From positions 1 to 64,000 of the forward strand of contig CAIUZK010000211.1 of assembly GCA_903903635.1 (NCBI GenBank): a stretch of DNA of 64,000 nt, written 5' to 3'. Both the position numbers and the translations under genes were made by a program. This DNA comes from an uncultured Bacteroidota bacterium (GTDB lineage: Bacteria; Bacteroidota; Bacteroidia; Chitinophagales; Chitinophagaceae). A model generated the notes under the pieces. That model was not told where the DNA came from. It searched no databases and saw only the letters and a list, made by a program, of their open reading frames with translations. Of the stretch, positions 1 to 7,711 are shown in pieces. Position 1 is the stretch's first letter; every line of letters starts with the position of its first letter.

Positions 1-258
1 CACTTTTTTATTGGTAATCAATGGTTTAGTATGAAAAAATTGCGCATTTGGGTGTTGAGTGTGCAATTTTGTGTGCAATGTCTGAATCGCGGATTAATGG
101 GATTAAAGGATTTCGCGGATTGTATCATGTGTGTCGTCCTGAAAATTGCACAGTGCTGTGCAAAATATTTTTTTGCGCACATTTTTATTGGTTATCAATG
201 ATTTATCTGGTGAAAATTGCGCAATTTAGGGTAATGTGTGCAATTTTTGTGTGCAATG
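1..258. repeat. Two ~80-bp imperfect direct repeats
   Basis: Bases 1-80 and 179-258 are copies of the same segment, roughly 80% identical by eye. Both carry TTTTTATTGGT, ATCAATG, AAAATTGCGCA and end in TTTTGTGTGCAATG. The period is about 178 bp. No convincing coding frame covers them, and the open frame across 48-386 looks accidental. The function is unknown. Confidence 0.6.
79..125. repeat. Dispersed intergenic repeat, copy 1
   Basis: This segment begins TGTCTGAATCGCGGATT and ends GGATTTCGCGGATTGTAT. A second copy lies at 61377-61423 near the other end of the window. Both are in gene-free DNA. It resembles short intergenic repeats I recall from other Bacteroidota genomes, but I could not verify that. 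Confidence 0.55.
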
Positions 259-414
259 GTGCTTTTTGGAATCTGCTGTTTCATGATGGAATTAATTTAT
301 GTTTATTGGTGAATTTTGGGACAAATGTAAAGCGCATAATTGACAATTCCAAATTAATTGGAGTGTTTATTTTTATTGGTGGTTAAGAGGAATGGGGTGA
401 AAAAACTGAATCCT

Positions 415-518
415 TTTGTGGGGCCACCAGAAATTGAATCTGGGTCCACCAATAATTGGCGAAACATTCGTGTTATCGCATTTGTGGGCCCACCAGAAAT
501 TGAACCTGGGTCCACCAG
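415..518 (-). repeat. Two tRNA 3'-end-like fragments
   Basis: Two near-identical segments (about 415-450 and 481-518) read on the minus strand as a tRNA T-arm plus the 3' acceptor strand. The copy at 481-518 has CCAGG, loop TTCAATT, then TCTGG; the copy at 415-450 has a perfect CCAGA/TCTGG stem with the same loop. Each is followed by TGGGCCC or TGGCCCC and A. No D-arm, anticodon arm or 5' acceptor strand is present, so these are not functional tRNAs. They may be remnants of integration at tRNA 3' ends or a dispersed tRNA-derived repeat. Confidence 0.45.
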
Positions 519-639
519 ATTAGGGAGAAGTATACTTTCGGAGCGAGGTTGGTTTACGGCGTTTGTGTTATGTGAGGTTGCTTCGCTGCAATTGGCTTTA
601 TTTTCGTTGATCTGGTTTTTGTAGCGGCTGCCAATGACA

Positions 640-850
640 TTATATTAACGTCAGTTCGGAGTATTAATAATTGATTATCAAAATATTAGATCCAGATATT
701 CGGTTGAGCTTCAAGACATGCGATACCTCCGGCATCGGTGTAGGGTCTTGGGTTGTTTCTATAAACATGTAATCCCTTCAGGATTAGTGTTGATTGTCCA
801 AATAATCGAGTTAAATAATAACAAATGTCATCGAACTGACGTTATATTAA
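640..850. repeat. ~210-bp element with imperfect inverted ends
   Basis: About 19 bp at 640-659 (TTATATTAACGTCAGTTCGG) reappear inverted at 831-850 with about two mismatches. The interior, read on the minus strand, contains CCTGAAGGGATTACATG and TTTATAGAAAC, which resemble abundant Bacteroidota intergenic repeats I remember. No transposase is encoded, so a non-autonomous element is possible. Confidence 0.4.
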
Positions 851-921
851 TGATAATCACAAGTGGGAAAGAGAAACAAAAAGGCTTTTGTGCTCATCTC
901 AACAATACTTCATGGGATATC

Positions 922-1122
922 CTATTTCAATTGCGCCTTATAACTTTTAATGATCAGCTTTTCCATAATGCTCCATACGATAAGTATACAAATTACCAGT
1001 AAGGAAACACTGATGCCATTAATTTCAGCTTTTGTCATCAATGCAAAAATAAAGATCAAAAACCTCAGGATGATCGAAACCTGTTCCCACCTAAAAGCCT
1101 TTGGTTTAAATGTTGTTTTCAT
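922..1122 (-). CDS. Small hypothetical membrane protein
   Basis: An open frame of 66 codons. A basic N-terminus (MKTTFKPKAF) is followed by two hydrophobic stretches at about residues 16-30 and 37-56 and a lysine-rich tail, which would suit a two-helix inner membrane protein. No family is recognised. It stands alone between the repeat-rich left end and the DUF2147 gene, and the sequence upstream of the ATG is only AT-rich. It could be a chance frame. Confidence 0.35.
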   Translation of the reverse strand: MKTTFKPKAFRWEQVSIILRFLIFIFALMTKAEINGISVSLLVICILIVWSIMEKLIIKSYKAQLK

Positions 1123-1229
1123 AAAATAAAAATACAGCGTTTAGTAAAAGAATCTAATGTTTCTTACCCTTAAACCTCCGATAAATCAAACATGCAGTTT
1201 AAGCAATTATATAAACAGGCAGGCAATAC

Positions 1230-1676
1230 TCAGTCAGCTCTCGTCCATTTGGTAGTGCGGCCCAGCAATGAGAAACCAACATAGCCACGCACATTGAGTT
1301 CATTGCCTTCAAACGTCATTTTACAACTATAGGTTTTCCCGTTTTTCGGATCATAAACAGTGCCATCCTGATATCCTTTGGCCCCGTCTTTTACAAATCC
1401 ATTCAGGATAACCAGCCCAAGTTCAGGATCATTTTGCCTGGCCTTATCAGGATTATGAATATCCGTTTTGGGCTTGCCGTTACGGTCGGGCTCTTTCAGC
1501 CACACAATTTTACCATAGAATTTATTATCAGTGCCTTTGTAAATCTGGATCTTTGCACTTTTCTCTTCATTAAACCAGACATGCTCAATCTGATCGGCCT
1601 GTGCAAATGCATACAGCCTTGATACCAGTAATAGTAATGCAATGGAAAATATGCGAATTGAAAATCTGCCAGCCAT
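1230..1676 (-). CDS. DUF2147 family secreted protein
   Basis: 148 residues. A signal peptide of about 25 residues ends in the AFA-QA region. The mature part has the hallmarks of DUF2147: GKIVWLKEPDRNGKPKTD, a NPD...LGLVILNGF block, DGTVYDPKNGKTYSCKM and RGYVGFSLLGRTTKWTR. The family consists of small periplasmic or secreted beta-rich proteins whose molecular role is not established. The ATG begins directly before the basic MAGRFSIRI signal. It lies 59 bp downstream of the GIN-domain gene on the same strand, so co-transcription is possible. Family assignment is confident. Confidence 0.88.
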   Translation of the reverse strand: MAGRFSIRIFSIALLLLVSRLYAFAQADQIEHVWFNEEKSAKIQIYKGTDNKFYGKIVWLKEPDRNGKPKTDIHNPDKARQNDPELGLVILNGFVKDGAKGYQDGTVYDPKNGKTYSCKMTFEGNELNVRGYVGFSLLGRTTKWTRAD

Positions 1677-1734
1677 GATGTTGATTTTAGATTAAATATA
1701 GCGATTTATAACGATTTCCAGATTAACTGCAATA

Positions 1735-2469
1735 CTAATTGGCATCGGAAACAGAACCAACCCCTGAAACATCCTGGGTTACTACAGGATGGCCTTTATA
1801 TTTTATAGAGCCTGCTCCATTTATCTCAGCAGTGAGTTTCTGCAATGCAGTTACCTCACTATTCCCCGCCCCTGAGATCGAGGCCACCGTTTCATCGGTC
1901 TTTAGTTTAAATGCCTTCAGGTCGCCCGCACCATTGATCTCATATTCGGCATGCTTTACGTAGCCGCCATTTACTACTACATCCCCTGCACCCGATACTT
2001 CTATTGAAAAATCATCCACATTTACACTATCCATTTTAATTGTGCTTGCACCTGAAATAGCCACCTTTAACTCCTTACCTGCTATTTTACCATGCACATC
2101 AGCATCAGGTGAGCCATTCAATGCTAAGGCGGTTAATGACGGCAGCGTAATTACAACAGACAAATCTTTATCCTCTATCTTCCAGGTCTCATCCAGGTCG
2201 GAATATATCTTCAGCTTATTATTCTCTACTGTTGTCTTTATGTGTTTCAGAATATTGTCGTAGCTGTTTAACTGAATTCCCGGCTGAGCGCCTTCCACAA
2301 CATTGATCACAGCTTTTAGCGACACATCAATATCTACAGCGTCGAATGCGGAAAGTACCGGACTCTTTACAGACTTGTTCCCCTCCCCTGTCAGTACATT
2401 CATTCTGCAGGAAGAGAATAAAAATAAAACGATGAAAAGATAAGCACCCGAAAAAAGATATTTTTTCAT
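1735..2469 (-). CDS. GIN-domain (DUF2807) lipoprotein
   Basis: The start is placed at the ATG of MKKYLF, eight codons inside the longest frame, because it gives a clean lipoprotein signal (LFLFSSC) with lipidated Cys about 21 residues in. The rest is a beta-helical GIN domain: LSAFDAVDIDVSLKAVINVV near the N-terminus, then repeated turns containing SGA, SGAGD, NGAGD, SGAGN and NGAGS. Such proteins (the putative auto-transporter adhesin head family) are abundant in Bacteroidota, attached to the envelope, and of unknown ligand. The gene follows the small CxxC membrane protein gene and the oxidase cluster on the same strand but is probably a separate unit. Confidence 0.85.
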   Translation of the reverse strand: MKKYLFSGAYLFIVLFLFSSCRMNVLTGEGNKSVKSPVLSAFDAVDIDVSLKAVINVVEGAQPGIQLNSYDNILKHIKTTVENNKLKIYSDLDETWKIEDKDLSVVITLPSLTALALNGSPDADVHGKIAGKELKVAISGASTIKMDSVNVDDFSIEVSGAGDVVVNGGYVKHAEYEINGAGDLKAFKLKTDETVASISGAGNSEVTALQKLTAEINGAGSIKYKGHPVVTQDVSGVGSVSDAN

Positions 2470-2525
2470 ATTGCAATAGATTAAAATATTCAATCTCGCC
2501 TTAAGGAACTTTACTATGCCCTGAA

Positions 2526-2741
2526 TTATTGACGCTGATTACTATTTTTCCACCAGATGAAACCTACCGAGCCCATAATAATAAGCGGCAAAAAAGCAAG
2601 ATAAATGATACCACCATTTAGCCCACGGGCGCTTTTATCATCAAGACCCTGAGCTGTTTTAGTACATATGCTGCAACCCTGGCCATAGGAATGGCCACAA
2701 AATAAAATCAAAAAAGCGATGAATAAAACGGCTCGTTTCAT
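2526..2741 (-). CDS. Small CxxC membrane protein at oxidase cluster end
   Basis: 71 residues. A signal-like N-terminus ends near SYGQ and is followed by GCSICTKTAQGLDDKSARGLNGG, then one transmembrane helix (IIYLAFLPLIIMGSVGFIWW) and a short polar tail. The CSIC pair faces the periplasm if the signal is cleaved, which would suit a redox or metal-handling role. I recall similar small proteins beside cytochrome oxidase genes in Bacteroidota, but no function is established. It is 89 bp downstream of the DUF420 gene, on the same strand, and is plausibly the last gene of the respiratory cluster. Confidence 0.7.
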   Translation of the reverse strand: MKRAVLFIAFLILFCGHSYGQGCSICTKTAQGLDDKSARGLNGGIIYLAFLPLIIMGSVGFIWWKNSNQRQ

Positions 2742-2830
2742 TAATTAAAATTAGCACGAAGTAAGAAGAAAGCCAAATAAATAAAGCTTACCGGACTGAA
2801 ACCATCGTTTGCAGCTAATTGCCTGATGTT

Positions 2831-3394
2831 TTAATGCACTACAGGCAGATAATACGGGCTAATGAGCACATAAACCAGCACACCGGTAATACTTACATAC
2901 AACCAGAGTGGCCAGGTAAATTTAGCCAGTTTTTTATGCTGTCTATACTCACCTGTCAATGCCCGGTAGGCCGTGAATAAAATGAATGGGAGTATTATAG
3001 TTGCCAGTATAATGTGTGTAATAAGTATGAATAAATAGAAAAAATAAAAGGCATCATGAGGTCCGCCAAACTTAGTTTCGTTGGCAAGCAGATGATGCCC
3101 GATATAAGTAACAAGAAATAGTACCGACAAAAAAATCGCGACAAACATCAGGCTTTTATGAAGCGCATAGTTTTTGTTTTTCACAGCAAACAAAGCCCAT
3201 ATCAGTAAAACGGACACTGTGCCGTTAATGATTGCATTGCAGAGTGCCAGAATATGTACATTGAAACCCAGATTAAGCCCGGTTAATACCTTTACATTCG
3301 TAAGAAAACATACGGCGGCAAAAACAACCAGCGAAACAATCCATATCAGCAGGTTTGCCTGTTTGTCGTTCTTTTTCAATACAGGTGTAAGCAT
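2831..3394 (-). CDS. DUF420 (CtaM-like) membrane protein
   Basis: 187 residues with about five transmembrane segments. It shows the DUF420 pattern of conserved membrane histidines: FNVHILALCNAIIN, YALHKSLM, YIGHHLLANETKF and LITHIILA. The Bacillus family member CtaM (YozB) is needed for assembly of haem A-containing oxidases, and DUF420 genes commonly sit beside caa3/aa3 oxidase genes. Here it lies 127 bp downstream of SCO in the same orientation, which supports a role in oxidase maturation. The family assignment is strong; the assembly role is inferred from family and context. Confidence 0.85.
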   Translation of the reverse strand: MLTPVLKKNDKQANLLIWIVSLVVFAAVCFLTNVKVLTGLNLGFNVHILALCNAIINGTVSVLLIWALFAVKNKNYALHKSLMFVAIFLSVLFLVTYIGHHLLANETKFGGPHDAFYFFYLFILITHIILATIILPFILFTAYRALTGEYRQHKKLAKFTWPLWLYVSITGVLVYVLISPYYLPVVH

Positions 3395-3521
3395 TGGACG
3401 AAAATTTTAAGTCTGTTTAAAAATAAGTTTTCCTGAACCGGTATATGCAAAAATAGCAAACCAAAATTACATAATAAAACCCCGATATGTATCCCTGGTT
3501 TCAGGCAATTTTAAGAAATAG

Positions 3522-4235
3522 CTAATGCTTTTTCTTCTCGAGGGTAAGGTACACGATATCATCAGCGCATTTACTGGTACTGGTGTCTTTCAGCCCGTCG
3601 TAATATCCCCTGATGTGCCTGTCTCTATCCAGCAGCACCATCTTTTCAGTATGGATAAAATCGTCAGCGCCACCATCGCCCGGCCCAACAGTAAGTTTCA
3701 ATTCATTTCGGGCATAATTATAGATCGCTTTTTTATCCCCGGTAAGGAACCACCAATGATCATGATTGGCGCCGAAACGATCGGCATAGGCACGCATGGC
3801 CTGGAAAGTATCCCGCTCAGGGTTAACCGTAATGGAAATAAACTGCACTACGGTGTCCAGGGAAGCTTCTTTCTTCGGGTCCTTTTTGTAGCTCAACTGA
3901 AGCCTGTGCATATTGGTGGTAAGCAGCGGGCAAATAGACGGGCAGGTAGTAAAAAAGAAATCTATTACCAGCATCTTTCCCTTCAGGTCTTTGTTCAAAG
4001 ACACTTTTTGCCCCAGTTGGTTGGTAAGTTCAATATCCGCAACCTGGTGGTAAACCGAATCATAAACCGTTTTCCCGCCAACCTGCTGGCTATCCAACCG
4101 CTCAAAACTATAGTAAGGGGGCATCCTGGATTTGCCTTTTGACAAGCGGCTGACTATCAAAAAACAAAATAGCGGTACCATTAAGGCAACCGCTATCCCT
4201 ACAAAAAACTTCCTGTTCGACTTTTTATTATTCAT
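3522..4235 (-). CDS. SCO1/SenC copper chaperone-like protein
   Basis: 237 residues. One N-terminal membrane anchor (about 12-29) is followed by a thioredoxin-fold SCO domain. The copper-binding motif is TTCPSICP with Cys98 and Cys102, and the distal ligand is His195 in DDFIHTEKMVL. SCO proteins deliver copper to the CuA site of cytochrome c oxidase or reduce its cysteines. The ATG overlaps the end of the subunit IV gene by 8 bp, indicating translational coupling. All three metal ligands are intact. Confidence 0.93.
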   Translation of the reverse strand: MNNKKSNRKFFVGIAVALMVPLFCFLIVSRLSKGKSRMPPYYSFERLDSQQVGGKTVYDSVYHQVADIELTNQLGQKVSLNKDLKGKMLVIDFFFTTCPSICPLLTTNMHRLQLSYKKDPKKEASLDTVVQFISITVNPERDTFQAMRAYADRFGANHDHWWFLTGDKKAIYNYARNELKLTVGPGDGGADDFIHTEKMVLLDRDRHIRGYYDGLKDTSTSKCADDIVYLTLEKKKH

Positions 4236-4677
4236 GAGTTACCTGATGTATTGCACTATTATGCCTTGCCGGTGATTCGTCATTCATTCTCAGCCAGAAA
4301 CTACCGTCGGCAAGGAACGCAATGATAAACCAAACAAAAAGCACCAATGGGATCAAAACTGTTGTAATAAATCCCTTCACTTCATCGCCAAGGTGCATAA
4401 ACACTTTTACTATATAGCCTGCCTTTACAAGTGTAAGAACAAGAAATAGAAAATTAGCTATACCACGTGGCATTAAATGGCTGAATTTCATCCCCATCAC
4501 TACTTCTATCAATGTGATTACAAGTAGAAACCAGAATATCTTCCAGATAAGTTTTACCTGGCCTTTACTTTCATCCGAATTAACATCCGAATGGTGCGAC
4601 AATACGCCAGAGTAAAGCTTTGACTGATCGCCTTCATATAAATACTGTATATTATCCTGCTGAGTGTGTGCTGACAT
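4228..4677 (-). CDS. Cytochrome c oxidase subunit IV (caa3 type)
   Basis: 149 residues. A hydrophilic N-terminus of about 45 residues precedes three transmembrane helices (about 45-62, 73-95 and 103-123). The middle shows the typical LVKAGYIVKVFMHLGDEVKGF stretch of prokaryotic subunit IV proteins, then a short tail. Subunit IV is a small accessory subunit of the haem-copper oxidase. It lies 66 bp after subunit III and overlaps SCO by 8 bp. Confidence 0.88.
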   Translation of the reverse strand: MSAHTQQDNIQYLYEGDQSKLYSGVLSHHSDVNSDESKGQVKLIWKIFWFLLVITLIEVVMGMKFSHLMPRGIANFLFLVLTLVKAGYIVKVFMHLGDEVKGFITTVLIPLVLFVWFIIAFLADGSFWLRMNDESPARHNSAIHQVTHE

Positions 4678-4743
4678 GTTTAAATAATTGTAGGTTTGAA
4701 TAATGTGGTTTTGAAAAGAAAAATTGTGGCTTAATCCTTCTAT

Positions 4744-5499
4744 TTATAACAGATAGAAGCAAGTGAATACAAATACCCAAACAAGATCTACGAAGTGCCA
4801 GTAAAGACCTATTTTTTCAACCATCTCATAATGACCCTTGCGCTCATAAACACCATTAACTGTGTTCACCAGGATCAGGATATTAAAGATAACACCCGAG
4901 GTAACGTGACCACCATGGAAACCTGTAATGGTAAAGAAGTAATTGAAGAAGTTGTGCGTAGACTGCATAGCCACCAAAGGATGTGCATCGACATAGGACA
5001 ATGAATGCTCACCGAAAAAATGACGGAACTGACTAACCGGTGTATTGATATCAGTAAAACTACCCCAAAGCCCGTTACACTCGCCATGAAGATGTGTCCA
5101 CTCCCATGCCTGACAGCTAAGGAAGCAAATACCACCAATGATTGTCCATAATAACCATTTGGCTACATTCTTTTTATCTCCGTAATGACCGGCATGAACT
5201 GCCAACACCATGGTGACACTACTCATAATAAGGATAAAGGTCATAAGGCTCACAAACACTAATGGCAGATTGTGCTCGCCCATAAAGGGGAATGACTTGA
5301 ATACTTCGTTGGCATCCGGCCATACGGAACTAAAAAACCTTGTTGTCCCGTATGCAATCAAAAGGGCGCCAAAAGTCAGTGCATCCGATAAGAGGAAGAA
5401 CCAAATCATCATTTTTCCGTAGCTCACGTTAAAAGGTGAGCGACCGCCGGCCCATAGCTTTGGTTCCGGCGCTGTAGTAACTACTGTAGTTTGTGACAT
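4744..5499 (-). CDS. coxC: Cytochrome c oxidase subunit III
   Basis: 251 residues. Seven hydrophobic segments and the conserved C-terminal block GLYWHFVDLVWVFVFTCFYLL identify haem-copper oxidase subunit III. Other family features are WFLLSDALTFGALL near the N-terminus and FFTITGFHGGHVTSGVIFN in the second half. The subunit packs against subunit I in the inner membrane. Together with the next gene upstream it forms a tandem subunit III pair, an arrangement I know from other Bacteroidota. The ATG begins 53 bp after the upstream paralog. Confidence 0.93.
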   Translation of the reverse strand: MSQTTVVTTAPEPKLWAGGRSPFNVSYGKMMIWFFLLSDALTFGALLIAYGTTRFFSSVWPDANEVFKSFPFMGEHNLPLVFVSLMTFILIMSSVTMVLAVHAGHYGDKKNVAKWLLWTIIGGICFLSCQAWEWTHLHGECNGLWGSFTDINTPVSQFRHFFGEHSLSYVDAHPLVAMQSTHNFFNYFFTITGFHGGHVTSGVIFNILILVNTVNGVYERKGHYEMVEKIGLYWHFVDLVWVFVFTCFYLL

Positions 5500-5552
5500 A
5501 ATAATTTTTAGGTGTGGTCTTGAATAATATGCGTGCGAATTTCTTAATTATT

Positions 5553-6185
5553 TCATTGATTTACTAAAAAGAATACAAATAAATATAACCACAATACATC
5601 GACAAAGTGCCAGTAGGTAGCTGTAATCTCCATTGGGGTGCTGTTTCGCGGCTTTTGGGTGGTTCTGAAGGAGGTAAAAAATACAATAAATAAGGCTATC
5701 AGACCTCCCAGCAAATGGGCTAAATGCAATCCGGCTATAATAAAAAGGAAGGATTCACTGGGATTTCCGTTGATCCTTACGGTAGACATTTCATTTAAAA
5801 CCTGGCCATTGATCCTGATGTGCTGCAACTGATGGTATAACTGATAGAACCCCTGCAACTGCATAAGGCCGAACACAATACCCAGCAACAACGTAATACC
5901 GATCATGCCCCTGGACCTGGCAAATTCATTGATTTTATATGCCTTTATTGCCAGCATAATTGTAAAACTACTGATAACAATAGGGATAGTAGAGTACCAG
6001 AATATTGAAGGCAAAGTGTAATACCGCCAGTTGCCCTGAGCCTCGCGAACCATGTAGCCGCTGGTTAATCCGGCAAATGCCATGGTTATACTGGCAATTG
6101 CTATCCACATCATGAATTTTTGAGGATGAATCCTCTTCCTTTCTTTTGCTCCTGCCGCAACCACTGTGTTTTGATCTGTTACCAT
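5553..6185 (-). CDS. Second haem-copper oxidase subunit III paralog
   Basis: 210 residues with five main hydrophobic segments. The C-terminus ATYWHFVDVLWLYLFVFFL matches the subunit III signature, and IIAGLHLAHLLGGLIALF corresponds to the ITGFHGGHV region of the neighbouring subunit III. It is shorter than the adjacent protein and has a charged Lys/Arg-rich N-terminus. Two different subunit III proteins in tandem suggest a heteromeric or split arrangement around subunit I. It is 90 bp downstream of cyoE. Confidence 0.9.
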   Translation of the reverse strand: MVTDQNTVVAAGAKERKRIHPQKFMMWIAIASITMAFAGLTSGYMVREAQGNWRYYTLPSIFWYSTIPIVISSFTIMLAIKAYKINEFARSRGMIGITLLLGIVFGLMQLQGFYQLYHQLQHIRINGQVLNEMSTVRINGNPSESFLFIIAGLHLAHLLGGLIALFIVFFTSFRTTQKPRNSTPMEITATYWHFVDVLWLYLFVFFLVNQ

Positions 6186-6275
6186 TTTTTTACCCCCAAG
6201 GGCTTTATTGAATTACGTATAAAAACCTACCCGATTTTTTTATTGATATTACCTGCTGTGAAGAAAATATAGAAC

Positions 6276-7196
6276 CTAAATTTTATCAATTACCAACGCA
6301 AGCAAAATGGATGGCAGATAGATAAATGATGCAAACATTACTCTTCTTGCCGACTTATAATCATTTTTTAAATAAAAAAGTATTGATGCCACAAAGTACA
6401 TTAATCCACAAAGAAGGCAAACCCATGTACCAATATTCCCTACCAAACCTATAGACCTTGGCAACAAGGCTAAAGGAATAAGAACCAGGCTATAAAGCAT
6501 ACACTGAATGCCGGTAAACCGGGTCTCTTTTTCCCTGGTAGGCAGCATACGAATTCCCGCCCGGTTATAATCATCGAAAGCCACCCAGGCTATAGCCCAG
6601 AAATGGGGAAACTGCCAGAAAAACTGCAGGGAGAATAATACCCAACCACCTATACCGAAACTACCGGTAGCAGCCACCCAACCTATAAGTGGGGGTAATG
6701 CTCCGGGTACAGCGCCTATCAAAACTGCTACCGGATGCACCTTTTTCATGGGTGTATAGGCAAATGCATATAATAATAAGGAGAAAAAACTGAGCGCCCC
6801 TGCCTGCGGATTAAAAAAATAGCCTAGTAACAATGCTCCGGAGATCCCTGTTATTGCGGCAAATACCCAGGCTTCATAATGGTGCATTCTGCCATCGGGC
6901 ATCGGGCGGTTGCGGGTGCGCTGCATTAGTGAATCACTTTCCCGTTCCAGGATCTGATTTATGGTATTGGCGCCACCGGTAACCAGCATACCGCCAACAA
7001 ACAATACTATTATCCGCTGCCACAACCCGAAATCACTGAATACAAACTGTATATTCGGCGCCATAAGAAAACCTATCACGCTGCTGAACACAACCATTCC
7101 ACTCAGGTTGGGCTTAAGCAACTGATTATAATCTCTGGCGCGTGTTATCGCCACAATGTGCCACTTAGCCTTAACAGACTCTTGCCTCAACATCAA
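6276..7196 (-). CDS. cyoE: Protoheme IX farnesyltransferase (haem O synthase)
   Basis: 306 residues of the UbiA prenyltransferase superfamily with about eight to nine transmembrane helices. The prenyl-diphosphate-binding motif reads NQILERESDSLMQRTRNRPM, the family's N...D...M.RT..RP signature. A second loop, YTPMKKVHPVAVLIGAVPGALPPLIGW, is characteristic of haem O synthases. The enzyme farnesylates haem B to haem O, the precursor of haem A for the oxidase encoded downstream. A second ATG directly follows the first. It is the first visible gene of the cluster; no coxA, coxB or ctaA lies upstream. Confidence 0.94.
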   Translation of the reverse strand: MMLRQESVKAKWHIVAITRARDYNQLLKPNLSGMVVFSSVIGFLMAPNIQFVFSDFGLWQRIIVLFVGGMLVTGGANTINQILERESDSLMQRTRNRPMPDGRMHHYEAWVFAAITGISGALLLGYFFNPQAGALSFFSLLLYAFAYTPMKKVHPVAVLIGAVPGALPPLIGWVAATGSFGIGGWVLFSLQFFWQFPHFWAIAWVAFDDYNRAGIRMLPTREKETRFTGIQCMLYSLVLIPLALLPRSIGLVGNIGTWVCLLCGLMYFVASILFYLKNDYKSARRVMFASFIYLPSILLALVIDKI

Positions 7197-7711
7197 ATAA
7201 TATAAAATTAAATTATTATAGGGCGCAAAAGTACAACTATTTATGATTCAGGCATTCTGTATTTATCAATGGCAGGATCACCAAATTCAATTCAAATTTT
7301 ATGATCAACTCCGGTTTCAAATAGCCATAACTTATCCATTCTGAGGAGGTGTACCATCTCCACGATGCAGATATAACAGTAAAAGTTGAGAATGGAATAG
7401 CAATAACTACAAAAAACAGGTTTCATCCGAGAGATACGGAATTTCAGGTTTAAAATAGCAATAAGAACCCTGCATGGCGCCAACGCCGTGAGTGCTTAAA
7501 AGGAGTAATGGCATTCGGACACAAAATTTCCATTTAATTCCTCAACCTATCCATTGTCCGCAGTAGCTTCAGCGAAGGCGGAAACTTTTCAACCTTTCAA
7601 CTTATCAACTTTTCAACTTTTCAACTTATCAACTTATCAACTTATCAACTTTTCAACTTATCAACTTATCAACCTTTCAACTAAACTTCTTTCTCCGTAA
7701 CTTTAACTGCT
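7197..7711. other. Intergenic region between cyoE and VWA gene
   Basis: About 515 bp between divergently transcribed genes. It must hold the promoters of both units. The left part is AT-rich, and the open frame at 7292-7483 on the minus strand lacks family features. The right part contains TCCGCAGTAGCTTCAGCG near 7558 and then the 8-bp repeat array described separately. Confidence 0.6.
7583..7682. repeat. 12-copy 8-bp tandem repeat (AACTTWTC)
   Basis: Twelve consecutive octamers, AACTTTTC, AACCTTTC or AACTTATC, run from 7583 to 7678, followed by a partial AACT. The array ends 29 bp before the ATG of the VWA gene. Shorter runs in the same 8-bp phase occur at 36708-36731 and 58470-58490. The unit length is not a multiple of three and there are no spacers, so it is neither coding nor a CRISPR array. 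Copy-number slippage could alter spacing upstream of the gene. Confidence 0.85.

Noticed and set aside
415-518. tRNA genes
   Set aside because: Only the T-arm and 3' acceptor strand are present; no anticodon arm can be drawn.
718-1002. 94-codon open frame on the plus strand
   Set aside because: It runs through the inverted-end element and into the reverse of the small membrane protein gene; no protein-like pattern.
3525-4142. 205-codon open frame on the plus strand
   Set aside because: It lies antisense to the SCO gene, whose motifs are intact; no family features.
7583-7682. Octamer array considered as a CRISPR array
   Set aside because: Units are 8 bp with no spacers, and no cas genes are present.
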